A stretch of 64,000 nt of DNA from CAKSFT01 sp045603125 (GTDB lineage: Bacteria > Bacillota > Clostridia > UBA1381), in contig JAZULN010000021.1 in assembly GCA_045603125.1 (NCBI GenBank), forward strand, positions 1 through 64,000. Reading direction: 5' to 3'. The stretch's first letter is position 1. Every line of letters starts with the position of its first letter. The translations under genes and the position numbers were made by a program. Under the pieces are notes generated by a model, which worked only from the letters and a program-made list of their open reading frames with translations, made no database searches and was not told the DNA's origin. This document shows, piece by piece, positions 1 to 8,088 of the stretch.

Positions 1-2
1 GC

Positions 3-761
3 CTTATGGCCGGCGGCAAAAGGTTAAGACCGGTTATTATGCTTTTGGTGGGGGATATGTTGGGTGGTAAGAGCGAGGCGATTTTACCTTTTGCCTGTGC
101 CATGGAGATGATACATACCTATTCGTTAATCCACGATGACTTGCCTGCTATGGATAACGATGACCTAAGACGGGGAAAACCAACAAACCATAAGGTGTTT
201 GGCGAGGATATGGCGATTTTAGCCGGTGACGCACTCCTAAACCGAGCAATGGAAGTAGCACTTTTATCAGAGGTTTCGGATGATGTTAAAGTAAGGGCTT
301 TAAAAGTTCTATTTAATTCTTCCGGCACCGAAGGAATGATAGGCGGACAGGTTATTGACATAAAAAATCAGAAGCATACCCGCGAAGAACTTTTAAATCT
401 TCACCTTTTAAAGACCGGTGCAATTATTCGCTCATCTGGAGTTTTGGGCGGAATTTTATCGGGTGCATTGGAAAATGAGATTGATGCAATCGACGAATTT
501 TGTAAAAATCTCGGAATTGCGTTCCAGATTCAAGACGATTTGCTGGATGTTTTAGGAAATGTTGAGGAGTTAGGCAAGCCTGTGGGAAGCGACGAGGATA
601 ACGAAAAAACCACCTATGTAACCCTTTTTGGTTTAGAAAAGTCCAAGGAGTTGGTAAGCGTTTATACTGCTAAAGCAAAGGAAAGTTTAGAAAACTGCTT
701 TGGCGAAAAAGGGAATATTTTATTAGAACTTGCCGATTTTTTGGTGGGAAGGAAAATATAA
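3..761 (+). CDS. ispA: Farnesyl diphosphate synthase (5'-truncated by window edge)
   Basis: Polyprenyl synthetase that condenses isopentenyl and allylic diphosphates to farnesyl diphosphate in the cytosol. The reading frame is open to the window edge, and its first residues (AGGKRLRP) match the conserved region I that normally lies about 45 residues into the protein, so the true start is outside the window. Counting from the first visible Met, the first aspartate-rich motif is DDLPAMDNDD at about 44-53. It has the two-residue insertion and the HTYS residues before it that are typical of bacterial short-chain (C15) synthases. The second motif DDLLD is at 177-181. The stop lies 13 bp before the next gene, so the two are probably co-transcribed. 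Exact chain length is inferred. Confidence 0.9.
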   Translation, partial: LMAGGKRLRPVIMLLVGDMLGGKSEAILPFACAMEMIHTYSLIHDDLPAMDNDDLRRGKPTNHKVFGEDMAILAGDALLNRAMEVALLSEVSDDVKVRALKVLFNSSGTEGMIGGQVIDIKNQKHTREELLNLHLLKTGAIIRSSGVLGGILSGALENEIDAIDEFCKNLGIAFQIQDDLLDVLGNVEELGKPVGSDEDNEKTTYVTLFGLEKSKELVSVYTAKAKESLENCFGEKGNILLELADFLVGRKI

Positions 762-774
762 ATCGGAGGACAAA

Positions 775-1215
775 ATGGTTGGAATTTTAAATGATTCTAT
801 AATATTTACGGCGATTTTATCGTGGTTTATAGCCCAATTATTAAAGGTTATAATTGTGATTATAAAAGAGAAAAAGGTAGATTTTTACCGATTCATCGGT
901 TCTGGCGGAATGCCAAGCTCACACGCCGCATTTGTGACAAGTCTTTCAACTGCGGTTGGGCTGGTTGATGGCTTTGACAGTAGTATTTTTGCTATAACTG
1001 TGGTGCTTTCATTAGTGGTTATGTATGATGCGGCAGGTGTCAGACGTTCAGCCGGTCAGATGGCAAGAATTTTAAATAAAATTGTCGATGAATGGGATAA
1101 AGAGGACGGAAAGCGTCGTGAAAAACGCTTAAAAGAACTTTTGGGTCACACTCCGGTTGAGGTTTTTGCCGGTGCGGTGCTTGGGATTTTAATAGGAATA
1201 ATAAGGCATTTTTAA
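775..1215 (+). CDS. Divergent PAP2-family membrane protein (DUF212/YuiD-like)
   Basis: Protein of 146 residues matching the DUF212 (YuiD) family, a divergent relative of PAP2 acid phosphatases. Several hydrophobic segments are visible (about 8-28, 50-80, 125-145). The GGMPSSHAA segment resembles a PAP2 signature with its Ser and His. A later stretch DAAGVRRSAGQMA is also typical of the family. The ATG at 775 is chosen because CGGAGGA lies 5 bp upstream; an earlier in-frame start at 730 would overlap ispA and has no ribosome site. The substrate is unknown, but linkage to prenyl diphosphate synthesis makes an isoprenoid-phosphate role conceivable (inference). Confidence 0.8.
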   Translation: MVGILNDSIIFTAILSWFIAQLLKVIIVIIKEKKVDFYRFIGSGGMPSSHAAFVTSLSTAVGLVDGFDSSIFAITVVLSLVVMYDAAGVRRSAGQMARILNKIVDEWDKEDGKRREKRLKELLGHTPVEVFAGAVLGILIGIIRHF

Positions 1216-1281
1216 TATTGAATAAAAACTCTCGGAAGCTGAAAAAATAATTTTAAAAATAAAGCTTTAGGGAGTTTTTTT

Positions 1282-2940
1282 ATGTTAGCCACAGTTTTGG
1301 GGATTACCCAGTTTGCATTTACAATGATTATAGGTATGTATTTTTTGCAAGCCTTAAAAAATCAACACGACCAAAAACCTAATTTAAATGAAGAAACCAA
1401 GCGGGATATGGAGAGGTTAAATAAAATGCGGCGTATTCACTTAACAGAGCCCTTGACCGAACAAACAAGGCCGAAAAACTTTAATGAGATTATTGGGCAA
1501 AAAGATGGAGTTCGGGCGGTAAGAGTTGCTCTTTGCGGACCAAATCCACAGCATATCCTGATATACGGCCCGCCCGGAGTTGGGAAAACCGCAGCCTCCA
1601 GAATTGCTATGGAGGAGGCAAAGCGAAGCGAGGGTACGCCATTTTTGCCGGACGCTGTTTTTATAGAGGTCGATGCTAACACCATGCACTATGACGAGCG
1701 AAGTATTGCCGACCCCCTAATCGGCTCGGTACATGACCCCATCTATCAAGGGGCGAGTGCATTGGGGGTGGCAGGGATACCACAACCCAAGGAGGGTGCG
1801 GTATCGAAAGCCCACGGCGGTGTGCTTTTTATAGACGAAATCGGGGAACTTCAACCCATACAGATGAATAGACTCTTAAAGGTTTTGGAAGACAGAAAAG
1901 TTCATTTTGAGAGTGCTTATTATTCTAAAAGCAACAAAAACATCCCAAGATATATCCATGAACTCTTCCAAAACGGCATGCCGGCAGATTTCAGACTAAT
2001 TGGTGCAACTACCCGGTCTCCTGAAGAAATCCCGCCGGCGGTAAGGTCTAGGTGTGTAGAGATTTTTTTCAATAGCCTAACCGACGATGATTTGATAGAG
2101 ATTATAGATAATGCTCTCAAAAAACTAAATATCTCTATGAACGATGCATTAAAGAAAAAAATCTGCCGATATACCGCAAACGGAAGAGACGTTGTGAAAA
2201 TTCTGCAAACGATATCGGCAAAACTTAGCCTTGAGAAAAGAAGAGAGGTAAGAGAAGAGGATGTTGATTGGGTGATAAGGTGCGGAAGATACCGTGCAAA
2301 ATACACCTATACTGTGTCAGAGGGTAGTAAGATAGGGGTTGTAAACGGCCTTGCAGTATCGGGAGATGGAGTAGGACTTATTATGCCGATTGAGGTAAGT
2401 GCCACACCATCTCCAAAAGGTCGGGTATGTTACGGCGGGATTTGCGAGAATGAAACGATAAATTTCAGAAACAGAACCATAACCGGAAAGAGCAGTGCAA
2501 GGGCGTCTTTGGATAATGTGTTGACAGTTTTAGCAGAACAGTTCGGCATCGGGGTTGATGGGTATAATATAACGGTGAATTTTCCGGGTGGTATGCCGGT
2601 GGACGGACCTTCTGCCGGAATTACACTTTTTGCCGGAATTTATTCTGCCATAAAAAAGATTGGAATTGACCAAAAAATTGCTTTCACAGGTGAGATTTCG
2701 GTGCTTGGCGGGATAAATCCTGTGGGAGGGGTTATGGAAAAGGTAGAGGCTGCAAAAAATGCCGGAGTAGAGACGGTTATAATCCCATATAAAAACTATT
2801 ACCCCGACCTTGAGCGGGTAGGGGTCAAAATCATCCCATTAAAAGAGGTCCGGGAGCTTTGGGAGTATCTTTTTAAAATGGATTCGGGAGAAAATATTTA
2901 TAATAAAGAGCCTGGTGCTATAGTCGCATCGGGGATATAA
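1282..2940 (+). CDS. lonB: ATP-dependent protease LonB
   Basis: Membrane-anchored Lon-like AAA+ serine protease of 552 residues. The N-terminus has one hydrophobic segment (about 3-22). It is followed by an AAA+ domain with Walker A GPPGVGKTA, Walker B GGVLFIDEIGEL, and a sensor segment LIGATTRSPEEIP. The C-terminal Lon protease domain carries the Ser-Lys dyad, Ser444 in DGPSAG and Lys487 in GVMEKVEAA, 43 residues apart as is usual. It lacks the long N-terminal LAN domain of LonA. In Bacillus, LonB is linked to sporulation, which fits the sporulation genes nearby. AGGGAG precedes the ATG and a strong terminator follows the stop. Confidence 0.93.
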   Translation: MLATVLGITQFAFTMIIGMYFLQALKNQHDQKPNLNEETKRDMERLNKMRRIHLTEPLTEQTRPKNFNEIIGQKDGVRAVRVALCGPNPQHILIYGPPGVGKTAASRIAMEEAKRSEGTPFLPDAVFIEVDANTMHYDERSIADPLIGSVHDPIYQGASALGVAGIPQPKEGAVSKAHGGVLFIDEIGELQPIQMNRLLKVLEDRKVHFESAYYSKSNKNIPRYIHELFQNGMPADFRLIGATTRSPEEIPPAVRSRCVEIFFNSLTDDDLIEIIDNALKKLNISMNDALKKKICRYTANGRDVVKILQTISAKLSLEKRREVREEDVDWVIRCGRYRAKYTYTVSEGSKIGVVNGLAVSGDGVGLIMPIEVSATPSPKGRVCYGGICENETINFRNRTITGKSSARASLDNVLTVLAEQFGIGVDGYNITVNFPGGMPVDGPSAGITLFAGIYSAIKKIGIDQKIAFTGEISVLGGINPVGGVMEKVEAAKNAGVETVIIPYKNYYPDLERVGVKIIPLKEVRELWEYLFKMDSGENIYNKEPGAIVASGI

Positions 2941-2971
2941 AACAGGGTAAAGTCCCTGTTTTATTTTTATT
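2939..2971 (+). terminator. Intrinsic terminator of lonB
   Basis: Perfect 9-bp stem AAAACAGGG / CCCTGTTTT with a 6-nt loop, followed by a T-rich tract. It starts inside the lonB stop codon. Confidence 0.9.
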
Positions 2972-3013
2972 AAATAAAATACTAAAAAAATTTCCTATAA
3001 CCCTTTACTTTTC

Positions 3014-3042
3014 TTGACATTTGGTATATAATGTTGTAAAAT
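3014..3042 (+). promoter_or_regulatory. Sigma-A promoter for the DUF975 gene
   Basis: TTGACA at 3014-3019, 17-bp spacer, TAAAAT at 3037-3042, directly upstream of the DUF975 gene and after the lonB terminator. A TATAAT at 3027 is only 7 bp from the -35 and is not used in this assignment. Confidence 0.75.
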
Positions 3043-3076
3043 GGGCGTAGGATTTTAAAATATAGGAGGTTTTTTG

Positions 3077-3901
3077 ATGATCACGAGAAAAGAACTTAAA
3101 ACCGATGCTAAAAAAGTCTTAAAAAGTAAATACTGGCCGTTCTTTATAGTGGGACTAATCCAGGCGGTGTTGGTTTCGCTTTTATTTGTAAATGTCAGAG
3201 TGGGCGGTTTTGAAAGCTTAAAAGAAAGGTTTTTGTTTACAATAATATTCGGACTAAGCATGCTGATTGTGCAAGTTTTTTTGGTAAATCCGTTTCGGGC
3301 GGCATATGCAAGATTTGTAGTGGTAAATTCGGAAAATGAAAAAACCGATTACCGCGTGATGTGGGAAACACTAAAAGACAACTACATAGCTATCTTAAGA
3401 GCAACATTTATGAGGGATTTGCTTATTATGGTCTGCTCGATCCCTTTTTATATCGGACTTGGACTTATGGGAATGGGGCTTATCCCATGGTTTATGCGAC
3501 TCCCCATTGTGGAAAAGCTAATGGCTTTCCAGACCTTTTTCTCGCCGTCTTTGGTTATGACCACTTTCTATTATATGTTATTTTTCACAGGCTGCATAAT
3601 TGCTGCAGGCGGTTTTATCCTGCTTTTATATAGAGCATATTCCTATAGAATGGTAGATTTTCTTGTATGCGAAATGCCGGATGAGAGTTGGGAAGATATT
3701 TTACTTAAAAGTAAAAAAATGATGAGAAGAAATAAGTTCTTTACATTAACCTTGGATATATCATTCTTTGGATGGATGATTTTAGCATCACTAATTCAGG
3801 TGGGAGGAATGTTCTTATATCCTTATATTGATGCAACATTTGCTCAGTTCTATCTTCACTTAAAAGGCAAGGAAAATAAACCTGAACAAACTATAATTTG
3901 A
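3077..3901 (+). CDS. DUF975 family integral membrane protein
   Basis: Protein of 274 residues matching the DUF975 family by its N-terminal pattern (ITRKELKTDAKKVLK followed by a hydrophobic run) and five to six predicted membrane segments (about 22-42, 55-80, 115-140, 165-200, 238-260). No catalytic motif is visible. The ATG at 3077 has AGGAGGT 6 bp upstream; the TTG at 3074 would sit too close. The gene has its own promoter and is followed by a palindrome rather than a clear terminator, so it is probably transcribed separately from eda. Function unknown. Confidence 0.75.
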   Translation: MITRKELKTDAKKVLKSKYWPFFIVGLIQAVLVSLLFVNVRVGGFESLKERFLFTIIFGLSMLIVQVFLVNPFRAAYARFVVVNSENEKTDYRVMWETLKDNYIAILRATFMRDLLIMVCSIPFYIGLGLMGMGLIPWFMRLPIVEKLMAFQTFFSPSLVMTTFYYMLFFTGCIIAAGGFILLLYRAYSYRMVDFLVCEMPDESWEDILLKSKKMMRRNKFFTLTLDISFFGWMILASLIQVGGMFLYPYIDATFAQFYLHLKGKENKPEQTII

Positions 3902-3908
3902 GAATTTT

Positions 3909-3928
3909 AATTATGCCGCGGCATAATT
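3909..3928. promoter_or_regulatory. 20-bp perfect palindrome upstream of eda (candidate operator)
   Basis: AATTATGCCG followed at once by CGGCATAATT, a perfect dyad with no loop, 30 bp before the eda start. The lack of a loop and of a T tract argues against a terminator. The symmetry suits a dimeric repressor controlling eda-kdgK, perhaps the regulator encoded at the end of the operon. Not seen elsewhere in the window. Confidence 0.5.
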
Positions 3929-3958
3929 TAAAATATAAAAAACGAAAGGATGACCATA

Positions 3959-4600
3959 ATGGAAAAAGAAAAAGTTTTACAGAAAATGACTGATGCCGGT
4001 CTTGTTGCAGTAGTCAGAGCAAACACAGCTGATGAGGCTATAAGAATTGCGGATGCATGCTTAGAAGGCGGATGCCCTTCAATCGAGCTTACATTCACAG
4101 TTCCGGGTGCTCATAAGGTAATCGAGGCATTGGCTAACAAATATTCAAATGGCGAAATGCTTTTGGGTGCAGGCACAGTTTTGGATTCAGAAACTGCAAG
4201 AACTGCAATTTTATCCGGTGCAAACTATATAGTAAGCCCTGGATTTAACCTAGAGGCTGCAAAGCTTTGTAACCGCTATAGAGTTCCCTATATGCCGGGT
4301 TGCATGACAATTACAGAAGTTTTAACCGCAATGGAAGCAGGAGCGGATATCATTAAAATCTTCCCTGCTGACCTTTTTGGACCAACAATCATCAAGGACA
4401 TCAAAGGCCCACTTCCACACGCAAAGCTTATGCCGACAGGCGGCGTTGACGTATCAAATGTTGATAAGTGGATTAAAGCAGGTGCAGTTGCAGTAGGAGC
4501 AGGATCTAGCCTAACCGCAGGTGCAAAGACCGGTGATTATAAAAAGATTACAGAAACAGCAAGAGAATTTATTAAGAAGATTCAGGAAGCAAGAGCATAA
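3959..4600 (+). CDS. eda: 2-keto-3-deoxy-6-phosphogluconate aldolase
   Basis: Class I aldolase of 213 residues that cleaves KDPG to pyruvate and glyceraldehyde 3-phosphate, the last step of hexuronate (and Entner-Doudoroff) breakdown. Family signatures are visible: VVRANT near the N-terminus, SIELTFTVP with the catalytic Glu, LGAGTVLD, the phosphate-binding YIVSPGFN, and the Schiff-base lysine in DIIKIFPADLFGP. LMPTGGV and the GAVAVGAGS segment close the barrel. The start at 3959 is preferred over the ATG at 3950 because AAAGGA lies 8 bp upstream. It is followed 26 bp later by kdgK, giving the two-step KDG to pyruvate plus G3P route. Confidence 0.93.
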   Translation: MEKEKVLQKMTDAGLVAVVRANTADEAIRIADACLEGGCPSIELTFTVPGAHKVIEALANKYSNGEMLLGAGTVLDSETARTAILSGANYIVSPGFNLEAAKLCNRYRVPYMPGCMTITEVLTAMEAGADIIKIFPADLFGPTIIKDIKGPLPHAKLMPTGGVDVSNVDKWIKAGAVAVGAGSSLTAGAKTGDYKKITETAREFIKKIQEARA

Positions 4601-4626
4601 TTTACATAAGAAAGGAATTTAAGATT

Positions 4627-5658
4627 ATGGCAAAGTTAGTTACAATGGGAGAAATCATGTTAAGATTATCAACTCCCGGAAATGAAAAGTTCATTCAGGC
4701 AGACGAATTTGATGTATGCTACGGCGGCGGTGAAGCAAACGTTGCAGTATCTGTTGCAAACTATGGACACGATGCAGAATTCGTAACAAAGGTTCCAAAT
4801 AACCCAATAGGTGAATGTGCAGTTGCAGCACTAAGAAAACATAACGTTGAAACTAAGAACATCGCTCGTGGCGGCGAAAGACTTGGTATCTATTTCTTAG
4901 AAACCGGTGCTGCTATGAGAGCATCTAACGTTGTATACGATAGAGCTCACTCATCAATCTCAACTGCTAAAGCTGAAGATTTCGATTTTGATAAAATCTT
5001 TGAAGGTGCAGACTGGTTCCACTTCACAGGTATCACTCCTGCAGTTTCAGATGCTGCAGCAGAATTGACAGAAGCGGCACTAAAAGCTGCAAAGGCTAAG
5101 GGTATCACAGTTTCTTGTGACCTAAATTTCCGTAAAAAGCTTTGGAGCTCAGAAAAGGCACAAAAGGTTATGTCAAACCTTATGCAATATGTTGATGTAT
5201 GTATCGGAAACGAAGAAGATGCTGAAAAGGTACTTGGCTTCAAGCCAGGCAACACCGACGTTACAAGCGGTGAATTGGAGCTTGCAGGCTACAAAGACAT
5301 TTTCTGCCAGATGGTTGAAAAGTTTAACTTTAAGTATGTTATAAGCTCCCTAAGAGAAAGCTTCTCTGCATCAGATAACGGCTGGTCAGCTTGTATTTAC
5401 AGCAGAGATACAAAGGAATTCTATCACTCAAGAAAGTACAGAATTACTCCTATCGTTGACCGTGTTGGTGGCGGTGACTCATTTGCAGGCGGTGTAATCT
5501 GCGGTTTCTTAGACGGTAAGAACTTCAAGGAAGCTTTGGAATACGGTGTTGCAGCATCAGCCTTAAAACACACAATCCCTGGTGACTTTAACCTTGTTAC
5601 AAGAAGTGACGTTGAAAATCTTGCAGGCGGCGACGGCTCAGGCAGAGTTCAAAGATAA
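4627..5658 (+). CDS. kdgK: 2-keto-3-deoxygluconate kinase (PfkB family)
   Basis: Ribokinase/PfkB sugar kinase of 343 residues that phosphorylates 2-keto-3-deoxygluconate to KDPG, the substrate of the upstream aldolase. It begins with MGEIMLRLSTPG and has the GGGEANVAVSVANYG substrate-site glycines, and near the C-terminus VGGGDSFAGGVICG with the catalytic Asp and anion hole. Its assignment to KDG rather than another sugar rests on the tight linkage to eda. The next gene follows after 11 bp, so eda, kdgK and the regulator form one operon. Other PfkB sugars remain possible. Confidence 0.85.
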   Translation: MAKLVTMGEIMLRLSTPGNEKFIQADEFDVCYGGGEANVAVSVANYGHDAEFVTKVPNNPIGECAVAALRKHNVETKNIARGGERLGIYFLETGAAMRASNVVYDRAHSSISTAKAEDFDFDKIFEGADWFHFTGITPAVSDAAAELTEAALKAAKAKGITVSCDLNFRKKLWSSEKAQKVMSNLMQYVDVCIGNEEDAEKVLGFKPGNTDVTSGELELAGYKDIFCQMVEKFNFKYVISSLRESFSASDNGWSACIYSRDTKEFYHSRKYRITPIVDRVGGGDSFAGGVICGFLDGKNFKEALEYGVAASALKHTIPGDFNLVTRSDVENLAGGDGSGRVQR

Positions 5659-5669
5659 GAGGTGTCGTG

Positions 5670-6014
5670 ATGGCATCAGGTAAAATAATGGGGATAAGAA
5701 TTAAAGAAGTCAGGAAGAAAAGAAAGATGACTCAGGCAGACGTGGCAGAGGCGTTAGGTATTTCAAGAAGCGTTGTAGCTTGTTGGGAAACCGGCGTATC
5801 CGAGCCGAATGCGGAGGAACTCAGAAAATTAAGAGACTTATTTAATATATCCTCAGACTATTTATGTGGATTTGTAGATGAGCATACGACCTACAATATT
5901 CCTGAAAGTTATGACATTGATTTTAGCAGATTAAATTCATTAGGAAAGACTGTTATGTGTGTAATATTCAATGCCATTGCAGAGTGTAAGTTGTTTAAAA
6001 ATGAAAGATACTAA
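5670..6014 (+). CDS. Xre-family transcriptional regulator
   Basis: Protein of 114 residues with an N-terminal helix-turn-helix of the Cro/C1 type (about 8-62): IKEVRKKRKMTQADVAEALGISRSVVACWETG, with LRDLFNISSDYLCG closing the domain. The C-terminal half is short and has no recognisable ligand domain. The ATG at 5670 is preferred (AGAGGTG 5 bp upstream) over a GTG at 5667. Its place at the end of the eda-kdgK operon suggests it controls that operon, possibly through the palindrome at 3909 (inference). Its stop codon lies in the stem of the shared terminator. Confidence 0.85.
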   Translation: MASGKIMGIRIKEVRKKRKMTQADVAEALGISRSVVACWETGVSEPNAEELRKLRDLFNISSDYLCGFVDEHTTYNIPESYDIDFSRLNSLGKTVMCVIFNAIAECKLFKNERY

Positions 6015-6045
6015 AAATGAGAGAGCTTTAAGCTCTCTCATTTTT
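6013..6045. terminator. Bidirectional terminator between the xre gene and ntpD
   Basis: Stem of 16 bp, AAAAATGAGAGAGCTT paired with its complement around position 6029, with A and T tracts on both flanks. It serves both converging units and overlaps the regulator's stop codon. Confidence 0.9.
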
Positions 6046-6703
6046 AGTTACTATTTTTGTTTGCTATATTTTCTGCCACCATCATATCCTTGATTTTCAT
6101 AAGTCGTGTTGTGTTACTTCGCTCCTGTTCATCAAGCTTCATGGTGATATATTTAATTGTGTCTTCGTAGTTTGGAATCATAATATGCTCAAGGGCATTA
6201 ACACGGCGGCGAGTTCTTTCAATCTCATCTGCCAATAGCTGAGCCGCCTTCTCCTTTTCTGCAAGAGATAGCATATCGGGTAGGATTTCTGATAGAAGTG
6301 AAACCGATTTATCTAAGTCGTAGCCTGTGAAGGCGTAGCCATAAGAATAGATGTCGCTTGAATTTTGACTTTTTGTCTTGGTCTTAAATTTTGGAACGTC
6401 TACACTCATAATGTTTTTTGTGTCGACTTCCAGCTCCACCCCTTGCTTTGGCATCATAAGTGCCGATAAAAGAACCTCTTTTTTCATAACAGACCCTGCT
6501 ACCGCCATATATTTATTGGCCTCGATGAGTTGTTTTTCAACCCGTTCTCTTAAAATTTTATTTTCTCTTACAATATCCAAAAACTGTCGCATCATCTCGT
6601 CACGCTTATCTTTTAAAAGCTTATGACCACGTTTTGCTGTTGCGAGGCTTTTTTTGAGCCGTGATAATTCCATTCTCGTTGGATTTACATTTAACTGTGC
6701 CAA
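6044..6703 (-). CDS. ntpD: V-type ATPase subunit D
   Basis: Central-stalk rotor subunit of 219 residues, a long antiparallel coiled coil that transmits torque between the A3B3 head and the membrane ring. The N-terminus (NVNPTRMELSRLKKSLATAKRGHKLLKDKRDEM) and the C-terminal RTRRRVNALEHIMIPNYEDTIKYI are hallmark segments of the family. The start is TTG at 6703 with AGGTG 7 bp upstream; a nearby ATG at 6710 is out of frame. It is the last gene of the ntp operon, 11 bp after ntpB, and ends at the bidirectional terminator. Confidence 0.95.
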   Translation of the reverse strand: MAQLNVNPTRMELSRLKKSLATAKRGHKLLKDKRDEMMRQFLDIVRENKILRERVEKQLIEANKYMAVAGSVMKKEVLLSALMMPKQGVELEVDTKNIMSVDVPKFKTKTKSQNSSDIYSYGYAFTGYDLDKSVSLLSEILPDMLSLAEKEKAAQLLADEIERTRRRVNALEHIMIPNYEDTIKYITMKLDEQERSNTTRLMKIKDMMVAENIANKNSN

Positions 6704-6714
6704 AAAACATCACC

Positions 6715-8085
6715 TCACTTTTGATAGTAAAGGTCTAAATACTCGTCTTTAATACGCTTTAATTCGCTTCTTGGTAGAATTGATAAAAGCTTCCAGCCAA
6801 TCTCCAGAGTTTCCTCGATATTTCGGTCTGTTGTGTAGCCTTGGGAGATATATTCTTCTTCAAAGGCATCGGCAAATTTTGCGTATAGTTTATCAATATC
6901 GGAAAGTGCCGCATCGCCCAGAATAACCATCAATTCTTTTGCCTCTTTTCCTCTTGCATAGGCAGCGAAAAGTTGGTTCATGGTATTTGCATGGTCTTCT
7001 CTTGTTTTACCCTTACCGATACCCTTGTCTTTTAAACGGGATAGTGACGGTAAAACGTCGATCGGCGGCGCGATATTTTTTCTGTAGAGCTCACGGCTTA
7101 GGATTATCTGTCCTTCGGTGATGTAGCCGGTAAGGTCGGGGATTGGGTGGGTCTTATCGTCTTCCGGCATGGTAAGAATTGGAATCAGGGTAATACTACC
7201 GTCACGCCCTTTTAGTCTTCCGGCACGCTCATATAGTGATGCTAAGTCTGTGTACATATATCCCGGGTATCCTCGTCTTCCGGGGACTTCCTTTCTTGCG
7301 GCCGACACTTCTCTTAGAGCGTCGGCATAGTTTGTGATGTCGGTCATGATAACCAGTACGTGCATATTTAAGTCAAATGCAAGGTATTCAGCCGCGGTCA
7401 ACGCCATTCTTGGGGTGGCAATTCTCTCAATTGCCGGGTCGTTTGCAAGGTTTATGAACAACACTGTTCTCTCCATTGCCCCTGTTTTTTTGAAGTCTTC
7501 AATAAAGAAGTTGGCTTCTTCAAAGGTTATACCAATCGCCGCAAAAACAACGGCAAAGTTTTCGTTTTCGCCCAAAACCTTTGCCTGACGAGCAATTTGT
7601 GCGGCGAGGTTTGCGTGGGGTAGACCACTTCCTGAGAAAATTGGTAGCTTTTGACCACGAACCAAAGTGTTTAGCCCGTCAATGGCACTAACACCTGTCT
7701 GGATAAACTCCTCAGGATAGTTTCTTGCAGCCGGATTCATAGGCACGCCGTTTATGTCGATTCGTCTGTCGGGAAGGATTTCGGGGAGGTTATCCTTTGG
7801 ATTACCAAGCCCGTCAAAAACACGTCCTAACATATCCTCCGACACGCCAAGTTCAATCCCGTGACCTAAAAATCTTACCTTACTGTTAGATAGATTTATG
7901 CCGGCACTGCTTTCAAATAATTGAACAAGTGCATTAGAACCGTTAACTTCCAAAACACGGCAACGTCTTTTTTCGCCGCTTGCAAGTTCAATTTCACCAA
8001 GTTCGTTGAAGGTTACTCCACTTACGCCTTCTACAAGCATCAAAGGTCCTGACACTTCTTTAATTGTACGGTACTCTTTAGGCAT
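6715..8085 (-). CDS. ntpB: V-type ATPase subunit B
   Basis: Regulatory, non-catalytic subunit of the A3B3 hexamer, 456 residues. It starts with the beta-barrel segment KEVSGPLMLVEGVSGV. It then shows a degenerate P-loop FSGSGLPHANLAAQIARQA, where the Lys-Thr of a true Walker A is absent, as expected for this subunit. SLYERAGRLKGRDGSITLIPILTMPEDDKTHPIPDLTGYITEGQI is close to the family consensus. Translation starts at ATG 8085 with GGAGGAGA upstream. The gap to ntpA is only 3 bp, so the two head subunits are probably translationally coupled. Confidence 0.97.
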   Translation of the reverse strand: MPKEYRTIKEVSGPLMLVEGVSGVTFNELGEIELASGEKRRCRVLEVNGSNALVQLFESSAGINLSNSKVRFLGHGIELGVSEDMLGRVFDGLGNPKDNLPEILPDRRIDINGVPMNPAARNYPEEFIQTGVSAIDGLNTLVRGQKLPIFSGSGLPHANLAAQIARQAKVLGENENFAVVFAAIGITFEEANFFIEDFKKTGAMERTVLFINLANDPAIERIATPRMALTAAEYLAFDLNMHVLVIMTDITNYADALREVSAARKEVPGRRGYPGYMYTDLASLYERAGRLKGRDGSITLIPILTMPEDDKTHPIPDLTGYITEGQIILSRELYRKNIAPPIDVLPSLSRLKDKGIGKGKTREDHANTMNQLFAAYARGKEAKELMVILGDAALSDIDKLYAKFADAFEEEYISQGYTTDRNIEETLEIGWKLLSILPRSELKRIKDEYLDLYYQK

Positions 8086-8088
8086 AGC

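Noticed and set aside
3027..3032. TATAAT as -10 of the DUF975 promoter
   Set aside because: Only 7 bp from the TTGACA; the TAAAAT at 3037 gives the correct 17-bp spacing.
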